64,000 nucleotides of DNA from Aquabacterium sp. OR-4 (GCF_025290835.2 NZ_JAOCQD020000002.1:496001-560000), one strand, 5' to 3'. Positions 41,620 to 52,763 are shown, counted from the stretch's first letter. The notes: generated by a model from the sequence alone, not told the origin. Numbers and translations: made by a program.

Positions 41620-41846
41620 ATGCCAAACGCGAACTCAATGCAACCCTCACCGGTGGCCACGCCCGCCCACCCGCTGCGCCTGCAGGTGCTGGCCGTGCGG
41701 GCCCTGGTGCTGCTGGGGGCGGTGGCCGTGCCGCTGATCATTTCACCGACTACACCCAGATGCTGATCGGCGCGGTGCTGCTGACCATGGCCCAGGTGAT
41801 GGAGCGCGCCGCCGCGCTGGCCGAAGAAAACGAGGGCTTCGTCTAG
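41620..41846 (+). pseudogene. DUF2975 gene remnant with internal deletion
   Basis: The first ~40 codons (MPNANSMQPSPVATPAHPLRLQVLAVRALVLLGAVAVPLII) give the start and first membrane segment of a DUF2975 protein. The reading then shifts: another frame continues FTDYTQMLIGAVLLTMAQVMERAAALAEENEGFV and a stop, the usual C-terminus of that family. About 100 central codons are missing and the junction is out of frame. DUF2975 proteins are typically encoded just upstream of a small XRE-type HTH, which is exactly the next gene here. Confidence 0.75.
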
Positions 41847-41905
41847 AGTCTGTCCACACCAAGGGAAGGGATCGCGTTGATCACCAGAAATGCCGCGAGC
41901 AAGGC

Positions 41906-41944
41906 GCCAATCCTCGCCGGGTTGGACGCCCGGCGAGGATTGGC
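41906..41944. repeat. Perfect 16-bp stem inverted repeat
   Basis: GCCAATCCTCGCCGGG (41906-41921) and CCCGGCGAGGATTGGC (41929-41944) are perfect reverse complements with a 7-base loop (TTGGACG). It lies directly before an intrinsic terminator, between the DUF2975 remnant and the HTH gene. It could be part of the terminator complex, a regulatory site, or a mobile-element end. Confidence 0.9.
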
Positions 41945-41965
41945 AAGGCCGCGTGCGGCCTTTTT
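41945..41965 (+). terminator. Intrinsic terminator after the DUF2975 remnant
   Basis: AAGGCCG (41945-41951), loop CGTG, CGGCCTT (41956-41962) and a T-run reaching 41965. The T-rich end is on the plus strand. It would end transcription from the remnant's promoter before the HTH gene. Confidence 0.75.
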
Positions 41966-42040
41966 GGGGGTCGCACCCCTTCGGCAGAGCCCACCGAAAC
42001 GGACCTTCGCGACCCTTCCCGTCGTGTGAACAGGCCCAGG

Positions 42041-42295
42041 ATGCCCATCGTTGTGCAGCTCGACGTGATGCTGGCGCGGCGCAAGATGCGCTCGCGCGAA
42101 TTGGCCGAACGCATCGGCATCACCGAGCAGAACCTGTCGCTGCTCAAGAGCGGCAAGGTGCGCGGCGTGCGCTTCGACACGCTGGCGCGCATCTGCGCGG
42201 TGCTGCAATGTCAGCCCGGCGACCTGCTGGCCTGGCAGCCCGCGGCCCAAGACCACGGCGCACCGCCCCCGGACCCCGGGCCCGACCCGGCATGA
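42041..42295 (+). CDS. XRE-family HTH regulator (YozG-like)
   Basis: 84 aa. MPIVVQLDVMLARRKMRSRELAERIGITEQNLSLLKSGKVRGVRFDTLARICAVLQCQPGDLLAW is the YozG-type Cro/CI pattern (SxxELAERIGIT as recognition helix, NLSxLKxGK, LxxICxxLxCQPGDLL). These regulators normally pair with DUF2975, whose remnant lies upstream. ATG at 42041 was chosen over a GTG at 42026 because it gives the family N-terminus. Its stop overlaps the next start (ATGA). Confidence 0.88.
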   Translation: MPIVVQLDVMLARRKMRSRELAERIGITEQNLSLLKSGKVRGVRFDTLARICAVLQCQPGDLLAWQPAAQDHGAPPPDPGPDPA

Positions 42296-43041
42296 CACCC
42301 CGGCACGGCCCGCGCCTGCCCTGGGTGCTGCTGGTACTGGCCGGCCACCTGGGCCTGGGCCTGAGCCTGCATCTGGCGCTGAAGCAGCCGCATCGGCGCG
42401 CGCCGTCGGCCGCCGCGGCCGTGTCGTGGCTGCAGGTGTGGCTGGCCCCGGCCAGCCCTCGCGCGGCACCCGCACCCGCCCCCGCACCCGCACCCGCACC
42501 CGCACCTGCACCGGCACCCACACCCCCGCCACGCGACGCCGGGCGCACCGGGCCGCATGCGGCCCGCGCACCCGCCGCCGTGGCCACGCTGCCGGCAGCG
42601 CCACGGCCAGCCGAGCCGCTGGCCATCACCGCCCCGGCCGCGCCTGCCGCGCAGGCCCTGCCTGGTGCTGCGCAGGCCCTGCCTGGTGCTGCGCAGGCCC
42701 TGCCTGGTGCCACGCCGGCGGCGCCAAGCCCGCCCGCAGGCCCCGCCGCGGCCGCCGCACCGGCCGCGCTGAACCTGGCCCTGCCCGCGCGGCCCGCCTC
42801 GGCCCCGCCACCGGCCAGTTGGGCGCGGCAGGATGGGCGTGTGCAGGCGGCGCCGCTGGACGGCGATGAGCGCATGGCGCGCACGCTGGGCACCGACCTC
42901 ACGCTGCGCACGGTGCGCCGCGGCGATGGTTTCGAGCTGCGCCGCGGCACCGGCTGCGTGCAGGTGCAGCCCAGCCGCGCCGGCCAGATCCTGCCGGCCG
43001 ACAGCAGCGCGCCGCGCCCGTCGCTCGCGGGACGCTGCTGA
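42292..43041 (+). CDS. Pro/Ala-rich single-pass membrane protein of unknown function
   Basis: 249 aa. One N-terminal membrane segment (LPWVLLVLAGHLGLGLSLHLAL), then a long low-complexity linker with (AP)n at ~58-73 and three copies of AQALPGA, then a ~70-residue C-terminal part (MARTLGTDLTLRTVRRGDGFELRRGTGCVQVQPSRAG) with one Cys. The layout resembles TonB-like or periplasmic-spanning proteins but no domain was recognised. It overlaps the HTH gene by four bases, so it is translationally coupled. Confidence 0.65.
   Translation: MTPRHGPRLPWVLLVLAGHLGLGLSLHLALKQPHRRAPSAAAAVSWLQVWLAPASPRAAPAPAPAPAPAPAPAPAPTPPPRDAGRTGPHAARAPAAVATLPAAPRPAEPLAITAPAAPAAQALPGAAQALPGAAQALPGATPAAPSPPAGPAAAAAPAALNLALPARPASAPPPASWARQDGRVQAAPLDGDERMARTLGTDLTLRTVRRGDGFELRRGTGCVQVQPSRAGQILPADSSAPRPSLAGRC
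42649..42711. repeat. 21-bp coding tandem repeat, three copies
   Basis: GCGCAGGCCCTGCCTGGTGC plus one base occurs at 42649-42669, 42670-42690 and 42691-42711, the last with one base change. It encodes AQALPGA three times in the Pro/Ala-rich protein. A less regular GCACCC repeat (Pro-Ala) precedes it around 42466-42530. Confidence 0.9.
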
Positions 43042-43064
43042 TCAGCCGGTGATCGGCCCCCGGG

Positions 43065-43928
43065 TCAGCCGGTGGCCACCACCGCATCAGGCTGCCGGCA
43101 CCATTCGCTCCACGAGCCGGGATACAGGCGCGCCCCGTCCAGGCCGGCGGCCTGCAGGGCCAGCAGGTTGTGGCAGGCGGTGACGCCCGAGCCGCACTGC
43201 ATCACCAGCGCGTGGGCCGGGCGCCCGGCCATCAAGGCCAGCCATTCGGCGCGCAGCTGCGCGGCCGGCTTGAAAGCGCCCTCGGCGCCCAGGTTCAGCC
43301 GGAACACGCGGTTGAGCGCCCCGGGGATGTGGCCGCCCACCGGATCCAGCGTTTCGTTCTCGCCGCGAAAGCGGTCGGGCGCGCGGGCATCCACGATCAG
43401 CCGGCCCGGCGTGCCCAGCTCGGCGCGCAGCGTGGCGTAGTCCAGCGTGGCCTCCAGCGGCGCCTGCAGCGCAAACGCCGGCCGTGCCGGGCCCGTGGCG
43501 GGCGGGCCGCTGTGCAGCGCGCCGCCGGCGGCCTGCCAGGCACCGATGCCGCCATCGAGCACCTGCACCGCGGCATGGCCCAGCCAGCGCAGCATCCACC
43601 AGGCGCGCGCGGCGTACATGCCGCCGGCCTGGTCGTACACCACGATGGCCTGGTCGTTGCGCAGGCCTTGCGCGCCCAGCGTGGCGGCAAAGGCCTCGCG
43701 CGTGGGCAGCGGATGGCGCCCGCCGCTCAGGCCCGGGGCGTTCTTGGCGCCCGACAGGTGGTGATCGAGGTGCAGGTACAGCGCGCCGGGCAGGCGCGCC
43801 TGGGTGTGCAGGCGCTCGCCGGCGCCGGGGTCGGCCAGGTCGAAGCTGCAGTCGACGATCTGCGGCGGCGTGCCGGCGGCCAGCAGGGCCTGCAGTCCGG
43901 CCGCGGTGATCAGGGGCGAAGTGGGCAT
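43065..43928 (-). CDS. 3-mercaptopyruvate/thiosulfate sulfurtransferase
   Basis: 287 aa with two rhodanese domains. The active-site Cys is C235 in VMQCGSGVTACHN; a CGSGVT loop is typical of mercaptopyruvate sulfurtransferase (SseA type). The N-terminal domain ends with ARAWWMLRWLGHAAVQVLDGGIGAWQAAGG; the C-terminal one has LIVDARAPDRFRGENETLDPVGGHIPGALN. Transfers sulfur to thiols or cyanide. The start at 43928 gives MPTSPLITAAGLQALL. Confidence 0.92.
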   Translation of the reverse strand: MPTSPLITAAGLQALLAAGTPPQIVDCSFDLADPGAGERLHTQARLPGALYLHLDHHLSGAKNAPGLSGGRHPLPTREAFAATLGAQGLRNDQAIVVYDQAGGMYAARAWWMLRWLGHAAVQVLDGGIGAWQAAGGALHSGPPATGPARPAFALQAPLEATLDYATLRAELGTPGRLIVDARAPDRFRGENETLDPVGGHIPGALNRVFRLNLGAEGAFKPAAQLRAEWLALMAGRPAHALVMQCGSGVTACHNLLALQAAGLDGARLYPGSWSEWCRQPDAVVATG

Positions 43929-44073
43929 GTCAGCAGGCCTTGCGGGCAAAAAGATAGGACGCCGAGGACGCCGAGGGCGGCGTGGCGGGCGAGACCGGCG
44001 AACGGTCGAGCGGCCAGGCCGGCCGCGGCGATGCCCTGCATCATCGCCCAGCCCCGCACGCCGTCGGCCTGCG

Positions 44074-45000
44074 TCAGCGCAGGAAGTCGGCCATCACCGC
44101 GGCCAGGGCCTGCGGCTGGTCGTGGTGCAGCATGTGGCCGGCATCGGGCAGCTGCTGCTGGCGCACATCGCGCACCTGGGCCAGGCGCTGTTGAAACTCG
44201 GCCAGCGTGTAGCGGCCGTTCCAGTACCTGTCGGGAGCCGATTCGGCGCCCTGCACCCACAGCGTGGGCGCGGTGATGGCGCGCCAGGTGGCGATGGCAT
44301 CGGCCGCACGGTAGGGCACCGGGTTGACGCGACGGTGCGCGGCATCGGCCCGCAGCACCCACTGGCCATCGGCCTGCGCCTCGGCCCAGTGCGCGGCCAG
44401 CCACTCGGCGCGCCCGGCCGGCAGGCGCGGGTTGTTGTGGCGCAGGCGCTGCGCCACCTCGGCCAGGCTGGCGTAGGGCTTCAGGTGCTGCGGGGTCTTC
44501 AGCTCGTCCAGCCATTGCGCCAGGCGGCCGGGGGCCTGCTCGGCGGGCAAGTCGGGCAGGCCGAAGCCTTCCAGGTTGACCAGGCGGCGGATGCGCTGCG
44601 GCCGCACGCCGGCATAGGCCATGGCCACATTGCCGCCCATGCTGTGGCCGATCAGGTCCACCGGCGCATCGGGCGACAGCGCATCGAGCAGGCCATCGAG
44701 ATCGCCCAGGTAGTCGGCAAACCAGTAGGCGTCGGTGCCCGGTGGCGCCAGCGTGCGGCCAAAGCCGCGCCAGTCGGGCGCGATGACGCAGGCCTCGTCG
44801 CCCAGCGCGTGCAGCGCATCCACCACGAACTGGAACGAGGCGCCCACGTCCATGTAGCCATGGGCCATCACGCGCAGTGGCACGCCGTGCTGCGGCTCGC
44901 CCCACTGCAGCAGGTGAACCTGCAGGCCGCGCACCGGCACAAAGCGGCTGCGGGCCTGGCGCAAGGCGAGGTAGGGCGTGGCGGTGGCGGGCGCGTTCAT
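44074..45000 (-). CDS. Alpha/beta hydrolase
   Basis: 308 aa. The nucleophile elbow is GHSMGG (S120), with the oxyanion region VMAHGYMDVGASF, APDWRGFGRT, and the acid/His segment ending AGHMLHHDQP. A standard esterase/hydrolase fold of unknown substrate. Its start (MNAPATATPY) is divergent from the GNAT gene, 75 bp apart. Confidence 0.85.
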   Translation of the reverse strand: MNAPATATPYLALRQARSRFVPVRGLQVHLLQWGEPQHGVPLRVMAHGYMDVGASFQFVVDALHALGDEACVIAPDWRGFGRTLAPPGTDAYWFADYLGDLDGLLDALSPDAPVDLIGHSMGGNVAMAYAGVRPQRIRRLVNLEGFGLPDLPAEQAPGRLAQWLDELKTPQHLKPYASLAEVAQRLRHNNPRLPAGRAEWLAAHWAEAQADGQWVLRADAAHRRVNPVPYRAADAIATWRAITAPTLWVQGAESAPDRYWNGRYTLAEFQQRLAQVRDVRQQQLPDAGHMLHHDQPQALAAVMADFLR

Positions 45001-45062
45001 CGGCGCGCACTGTAGGCGGCGCGGGCCGGCGCTGCTGGCGCGGCTGCGACAAGCCCCGATGC

Positions 45063-45068
45063 CAGAAT
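45063..45068 (+). promoter_or_regulatory. -10 element suggesting a leaderless GNAT transcript
   Basis: CAGAAT ends seven bases before the ATG at 45076, so transcription would start at or next to the start codon. The in-frame ATG at 45067 lies within the hexamer and is therefore an unlikely start. Confidence 0.45.
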
Positions 45069-45075
45069 GCCCGGC

Positions 45076-45591
45076 ATGAGCCCTGCCGCCGCCTTCAACC
45101 TGCGCCCCGCCGAGCCGCGTGACCTGCCCGCCATCGTGGGCCTGATCACCGAGCTGGCCGAGTTCGAAGCCCTCACCCACCTGCTGGCGGTGACGCCCGA
45201 GACGCTGGCGCCACACCTGTTCGGCGACAAGCCGGTGGCCGAGAGCGTGGTGGCCGAGGTGGCGGGCAGCGCGCCGGGCGCCGCGCCGCGGGTGGTGGCC
45301 TTTGCGCTGTTCTTCACCAACTTCTCGACCTTCCTGGCCAAGCCGGGGCTGTACCTGGAAGACCTGTACGTGCAGCCCGCGCACCGCGGCATGGGGCTGG
45401 GCCGCGCGCTGCTGCAGCACCTGGGCGCGCTGGCGGTGGCGCGTGGCCATGGCCGCTTCGAATGGAGCGTGCTCGACTGGAACGCCAACGCCATCGCCTT
45501 CTACGAGAAGATGGGCGCCACGGTGATGCCCGACTGGCGCATCTGCCGCGTGGCCGGGCCGGCGCTCGCCGCCTTCGGCCCGAAAGGCTGA
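45076..45591 (+). CDS. GNAT acetyltransferase, diamine acetyltransferase-like
   Basis: 171 aa. The acetyl-CoA loop is QPAHRGMGLGRALLQHL (R/Q-x-x-G-x-G/A pattern). FTNFSTFLAKPGLYLEDLYVQ and RFEWSVLDWNANAIAFYEKMGA match the spermidine/diamine N-acetyltransferase (SAT) group, so polyamine acetylation is likely; the ligand is not certain. Start chosen at 45076 for the reason given under the promoter. Confidence 0.85.
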   Translation: MSPAAAFNLRPAEPRDLPAIVGLITELAEFEALTHLLAVTPETLAPHLFGDKPVAESVVAEVAGSAPGAAPRVVAFALFFTNFSTFLAKPGLYLEDLYVQPAHRGMGLGRALLQHLGALAVARGHGRFEWSVLDWNANAIAFYEKMGATVMPDWRICRVAGPALAAFGPKG

Positions 45592-45653
45592 CGCACACCG
45601 CCCCAAGCCGGCAGCCGCCGCGGCGGCGGCGAAGCCGCTTCGGGAGCTGGGGC

Positions 45654-46790
45654 CTATCCCGCAGCCAGCATCACCAGCATCTCGGGCGAGATGCCCGACT
45701 GCATCATCTGCCCGCTGATCACCGACTGGATGGCGTGGCCCTTGACCGAGGTGTCGCGGCGGATCGGCTGGCTCAGCTTGTTGCCGGCCGGCGAGCTCAT
45801 CACCGCCACCACCGGCGTGGTGACGGTGGGGCCGCGGCGCACCACCAGGCCGCATTCGCCCGACTCGAGCCGCACATAGCAGCCGGGCGGGTAGACGCCA
45901 AACTCCTTGACCAGGGCCGCGGTCATCGGGTGGCCGGGGTCCTGCATGAACATCTGGCGCCCCGCCACATCGGCGGCCATGGCCTGGCGCGAGCCGCGCG
46001 GGCTGAGCTTGGCGGTGTAGATGTCGGCGCGCCGCACCAGATCGGCGGTGTCGCTGATCTGGCGCAGGCCACCGGGGTAGCCGCTGCCGTCGGGCGCCTC
46101 GTGGTGCTCGGCCACGGCGCGCAGCCACTCGGGGTCGGTGACGCCGCTCAGTTCGAGCATCAGGCGGCTGAAGTCGGGATGGGCCCGCACCGCGTCGCGC
46201 TGCTCGTCGCTGAGCGGCGTGCTCTGCCGGGCCAGCTCGCCCTGCAGCTCGAGCATGGAGATGTTCATGGTCAGCGCGGCCTTGAAGGCGCGCTGCGCGT
46301 CGTCGGCCGCCCAGCCCAGGCGCTGGGCCACCAGCAAGGCGGTGATGGCGGCATGCATCGAGCGCGTGATGCCGTACTGCGCCATCGCGTTGCCCTCCTG
46401 GCGCAACACCTGGAAGATGGCCAGGTCGCGGTCACGCTCGATCAGCGTCAACACGGTGGGCGTGGCGGCATCCAGCGCGTTGACGAAACCCTCGTCGCCG
46501 GCGGCATGGCGCAGGGTCTCGCCCAGCTGGTGCAGGTTGCGGTTCCACAGGCCCGGCAGCTCGTGCGGCTTGGCGCGGCGGGCCTCGGCGGCCGGATCGG
46601 CCAGCTCGGCAATGTCCACCAGCGCGCCACGCTCGAACAGCAGGCACATCTGCTCGTAGTTCTCCACCAGCTGGCCGCGCGCCAGCAGCAGCGTGCGGTC
46701 GGCGTCGTAGACGTTGAAGGGCAGCGAGGCGGCAATGGCCACCCGGTGCTTGAACTGCGACAAAGGAGAAAACTGCAGGTTGGACGGCAT
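45654..46790 (-). CDS. HD-GYP-like protein with altered HD site
   Basis: 378 aa. The HD-GYP core is present from ITRSMHAAITALLVAQ through AHPDFSRLMLELSG, VAEHHEAPDGSGYPGGL and RRADIYTAKLSPRGSR, so the HHE and GYP parts are kept. The 'HDIGK' position reads TMNISMLE, so the HD pair is lost. An N-terminal ~130 residues and C-terminal ~100 residues have no recognised domain. c-di-GMP hydrolysis is doubtful; sensing is possible. Divergent from the broken acyl-CoA synthetase gene. Confidence 0.78.
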   Translation of the reverse strand: MPSNLQFSPLSQFKHRVAIAASLPFNVYDADRTLLLARGQLVENYEQMCLLFERGALVDIAELADPAAEARRAKPHELPGLWNRNLHQLGETLRHAAGDEGFVNALDAATPTVLTLIERDRDLAIFQVLRQEGNAMAQYGITRSMHAAITALLVAQRLGWAADDAQRAFKAALTMNISMLELQGELARQSTPLSDEQRDAVRAHPDFSRLMLELSGVTDPEWLRAVAEHHEAPDGSGYPGGLRQISDTADLVRRADIYTAKLSPRGSRQAMAADVAGRQMFMQDPGHPMTAALVKEFGVYPPGCYVRLESGECGLVVRRGPTVTTPVVAVMSSPAGNKLSQPIRRDTSVKGHAIQSVISGQMMQSGISPEMLVMLAAG

Positions 46791-46932
46791 GTAACGGCTC
46801 GCTGAGAGGGCTGTCAGAACTGATCGGCGCGACCTGTCTTGGGGCGTTATCGGGTGGCCACTGCAAGACTTGAGGGGCGATCTCAATCGGTTGCAGGTGA
46901 ATTCCCTCAGCGCCGGGGCCCGGGTGCCTGCC

Positions 46933-46938
46933 CACAAT
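46933..46938 (+). promoter_or_regulatory. -10 element suggesting a leaderless start for the acyl-CoA synthetase gene
   Basis: CACAAT ends eight bases before the ATG at 46947 (CACAATGCCGGCGCATG), the same spacing as at the GNAT gene. Confidence 0.4.
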
Positions 46939-46946
46939 GCCGGCGC

Positions 46947-48747
46947 ATGAAGCATGTCGTCGACCGCCACGCCGCCCTGCACGGCAGCTTTCGCTGGCAG
47001 GTGCCGGCGCAATTCAACATCGCCGAGGCCTGCTGCGGCCGCTGGGCGCGCAGTCGGCCGCGCGCAGTGGCCATTCGCTGGCAGCGCGAAAACGGCGAAC
47101 GCGGCACGCTCAGCTACGGCCAGCTGCAGGCCCTGGCCAACCGCCTGGCCCACGCGCTGGCACGCCGCGGCGTGCAGCGTGGCGACCGCGTGGCCATCGT
47201 GATGCCGCAGCGGGTGGAAACCGCGGTGGCCCACATGGCCGTGTACCAGCTGGGCGCGGTGGCCATGCCGCTGTCGATGCTGTTCGGCCCCGAGGCGCTG
47301 GAATACCGGCTGCGCGACAGCGGCGCGCGCGTGGCCATCGCCGACGAGAGCGCCATCGCCCACCTGTGCGCCGCGCGCCCGGCCTGCCCCGACCTGGCCT
47401 GCGTGGTCGCGGTTGGCCAGGCGGCCGGCCAGGGCGATGTGGACTGGGCGGCCGCCCTGGCCGCCGAGCCCGACCGCCACGACCCGGTGGCCACCGGCGC
47501 CGACGAACCCGCGATGCTGATCTACACCAGCGGCACCACCGGCCCGCCCAAGGGCGCGCTGATGCCGCACCGCGCGCTGATCGGCAACCTCAGCGGCTTT
47601 GTCTGCAGCCAGAACTGGTTCCCCGCCGTGCTCGGTGCAAAGCCCCCGCTCCGGGGCGGGGGGAGCGGGGGTGGGGGGCCACAGTTCAGGGCAAAGCCCA
47701 GCGGCTGGGGATCAGGAGACGCCTTGCGTCTTCTGGTCACCAGCCGACTGGGCCTGGACCGGCGGGCTAATGGACGCGCTGCTGCCCACGCTGTACTTCG
47801 GCCAGCCCATCGTGGCCTACCAGGGCCGCTTCGACCCCGAGCGGGCGCTGGCGCTGATGGCCGAGTACCGGGTGACGCACAGCTTCCTGTTCCCCACCGC
47901 GCTGAAGGCCATGATGAAGGCCGTGCCCGAACCGAAGCAGCGCTACAGGCTGCACCTGCGGGCCGTGATGAGCGCCGGCGAGGCCGTGGGCGATGCGGTG
48001 TTTGCCTGGTGCCAGCAGGCGCTGGGCGTGACGGTCAACGAGATGTTCGGCCAGACCGAGATCAACTACATCGTCGGCAACTGCACCCGCAGCCTCGATG
48101 CCCAGGGCCGCCCGGCCCCCGGCTGGCCGGCCAGGCCCGGCAGCATGGGCCGCGCCTACCCCGGCCACCGCGTGGCGGTGATCGATGACAGCGGCCACGA
48201 ATGCCCGCGCGGCACGCCCGGCGACGTGGCCGTGCACCGGCGCGATGTGCATGGCCAGCCCGACCCGGTGTTCTTTCTCGGCTACTGGAACAAGCCCGAG
48301 GCCACGGCCGCCAAGTTCACCGGCGATCCGGCCGATTCATGGTGCCGCACCGGCGACACCGCGGTGATGGATGCCGACGGCTACCTCTGGTACCAGGGCC
48401 GCAGCGACGACGTGTTCAAGGCCGCCGGCTACCGCATCGGCCCCAGCGAGGTCGAGAACTGCCTGGTCAAGCACCCCGCGGTGGCCAATGCCGCCGTGGT
48501 GCCCAAGCCCGACGCCGCGCGCGGCGCGGTGGTCAAGGCCTATGTGGTGCTGGCCCCCGGCTGCACCGGCGATGCCGCCCTGGTGGCCGCCCTGCAGCAG
48601 CATGTGAAAGGCCGGCTGGCGCCCTACGAGTACCCCAAGGAGATCGAGTTCATCGACGCGCTGCCGATGACCACCACCGGCAAGGTGCAGCGGCGGGTGC
48701 TGCGGCTGCAGGAAGAAGAGCGCGCGCGGGCGGCCGGCGTGGCCTGA
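46947..48747 (+). pseudogene. Acyl-CoA synthetase gene broken by a ~91-bp insert
   Basis: AMP-forming acyl-CoA synthetase. The N-terminal part (MKHVVDRHAALHGSFRWQVPAQFN to GFVCSQNWFP) carries the P-loop LIYTSGTTGPPKGAL. The C-terminal part resumes in another frame at 47731 with FWSPADWAWTGGLMDALLPTLYFG and has NEMFGQTEINYIVGN, YQGRSDDVFKAAGYRIGPSEVE and the catalytic Lys segment TTTGKVQRR. Between them are 106 bp where about 15 (the PGDV region) are expected, giving a +1 shift. The insert has a hairpin (CCCCCGCTCC/GGAGCGGGGG). Gene probably inactive. Confidence 0.88.
47625..47730. repeat. Palindromic insert in the acyl-CoA synthetase gene
   Basis: About 91 bp more than expected. It contains CCCCCGCTCC and GGAGCGGGGG as hairpin arms around GGGGCGGG, and a GGGCAAAGCCC palindrome (47690-47700) further on. 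No open reading frame or transposase; no clear direct duplication of flanks was identified. A REP or MITE-like element is inferred. Confidence 0.6.
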
Positions 48748-48762
48748 TCGACTCGCCGCCGG

Positions 48763-51267
<2,505 letters not shown>

Positions 51268-51273
<6 letters not shown>

Positions 51274-52017
51274 CGGTGGATTCTAGGAGGGGGGTGGCTG
51301 CTGGCCGCCGCGCTTGCACAGCCGGCCCTGGCCGCCCGGACGCCCGCCCCGGCCCTGGCCCGCCGGGCCTGCCCGGCCGCCACGGCGGGCGGCATCGAAC
51401 GCTTCATCACCGCCGACTGTGCGGATTGCTGGGCCGCGGCGCTGGGCGGGGGCGACGGGGCCGGCCCCGACAGCCTTGCCGCCGCCCCCGCCCCTGCCCG
51501 CCGCTGGACGCTGGACTGGCTGCTGCCGCGCGGCGCCGACGCGGCGATGGCCGCCGCCGCCCTGCCCGAGGCCAGCGAGCGCAGCCAGCGCGCCGGCCTG
51601 CCGGCCGAGGCCGCTGCGCCGGGCCCGAACCAGCGGCAAGCCGAGCGCCGCGCGCAGCGGCCGTGGCCGGGCCTGGCGCTGCGCGTGAGCTCGGGCCCGG
51701 CCTGGCAGGGCTACTTCGGCCTGCAGCTGCGCGTGGCGGTGACCCAGGCCACGCGGCTGCCGGCCGGCAGCACGGCCTGGCTGGCGCTGGTGGAGCACCT
51801 GCCGGCCGGCCAGGAGGGCTCGGCCCTGCCGCGCCAGCTGGTGCGCAGCGTGGCCGGCCCGCTGCCGCTGCAGGCCCTGCGCGCCGGCCAGCCGCTGAGC
51901 CACCTGCAGGCCCTGCGCTGGCCCGCGGGCGCGCAGCCCGAGCGCCTGCGCGCGCGCGGCTGGATCGAGGCCGCCGACGGCCGCATGCTGGCCATGGCCG
52001 GCGACCGCTGCGATTGA
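51268..52017 (+). CDS. Hypothetical exported protein with CxxC
   Basis: 249 aa. A Sec-type signal (MHRWILGGGWLLAAALAQPALAA) is followed by RRACPAATAGGIERFITADCADCW (a CADC pair), then an Ala/Pro-rich part and a C-terminal strand-rich segment (LALRVSSGPAWQGYFGLQLRVAV). No domain assigned; a thiol-related role is possible because of CADC. Its first codons overlap the uvrD start on the other strand by six bases. Confidence 0.65.
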
Positions 52018-52223
52018 CCTCGCATCGCCCGCCACAGCGCGGTGTCGGCCCTTGGGCCCGGCAGCGCCCCGGCCCCTGGTGCTTTCCCTAGCGGCCGTGA
52101 ACTTTCAACTGTCGTTCAGGCTTGCATCCTTACATTTGCCGACTGCAGCGACGCAGGGGCCTGGCCACGCCCACCCGTGCCGCGTCGCAAGACGTCCAAC
52201 CAACAACATTTTCTGGAGGTGAC

Positions 52224-52763
52224 ATGTCCCCACTTCTGAGACTTTCCGAAGCGATCGATTGGCTGACCGATCGTTTCGGCGTGCTGGCCAAGTGGGCGGT
52301 GCTGCTGTCGTGCCTGATCAGTGCCGGCAACGCCGCCTTCCGCTACGCCTTCGACAACAGCTCCAACGGCCTGCTGGAGATCCAGTGGTACCTGTTCGCG
52401 GCCTGCGTGATGCTGGGCGCCGCGCAGGTGCTGCGCGTCAACGAGCATGTGCGCGTCGATGTGGTCTACGGCCGCTTCAGCGGCAAGGGCCAGGCGCTGA
52501 TCGACCTGGCCGGCTTCTGCCTGTTCCTGGTGCCGGTGATGCTGGTGATGATCCATTACTCCTGGCCGCTGTTCATGAAGATGTTCATCAGCAAGGAGAT
52601 GTCCAGCAACGCCGGCGGCCTGATCCGCTGGCCGGCCATGCTGCTGCTGCCGCTGGGCTTCTCGCTGGTGCTGCTGCAGGGTGTGTCCGAGATCATCAAG
52701 CGGGTGGCCTGGCTGGCCCATAAATACAACGGCGAGTTCCACTACGAGAGGCCCCTGCAATGA
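52224..52763 (+). CDS. dctQ: TRAP transporter small permease (DctQ)
   Basis: 179 aa with four membrane segments (LAKWAVLLSCLISAGNAAFRYAF, EIQWYLFAACVMLGAAQVLR, LIDLAGFCLFLVPVMLVMIHY, WPAMLLLPLGFSLVLLQG). The EIQWYLFAACVMLG and RVDVVYGR segments are DctQ hallmarks. TGGAGGTGAC directly before ATG 52224 is a good ribosome site. The stop overlaps the dctM start. The 206-bp gap upstream holds its promoter, not resolved. Confidence 0.94.
   Translation: MSPLLRLSEAIDWLTDRFGVLAKWAVLLSCLISAGNAAFRYAFDNSSNGLLEIQWYLFAACVMLGAAQVLRVNEHVRVDVVYGRFSGKGQALIDLAGFCLFLVPVMLVMIHYSWPLFMKMFISKEMSSNAGGLIRWPAMLLLPLGFSLVLLQGVSEIIKRVAWLAHKYNGEFHYERPLQ

Noticed and set aside
41843..42604. Minus-strand frame ending in a hydrophobic tail (AALLAAFLVINAIPSLGVDRL)
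   Set aside because: The rest of the frame is antisense low-complexity sequence over the HTH and Pro/Ala-rich genes. The tail is intriguing but too short to call a gene or insertion sequence.
46839..48188. Treating the acyl-CoA synthetase as one intact gene
   Set aside because: The two conserved halves lie in different frames separated by non-homologous sequence with stops in the needed frame.
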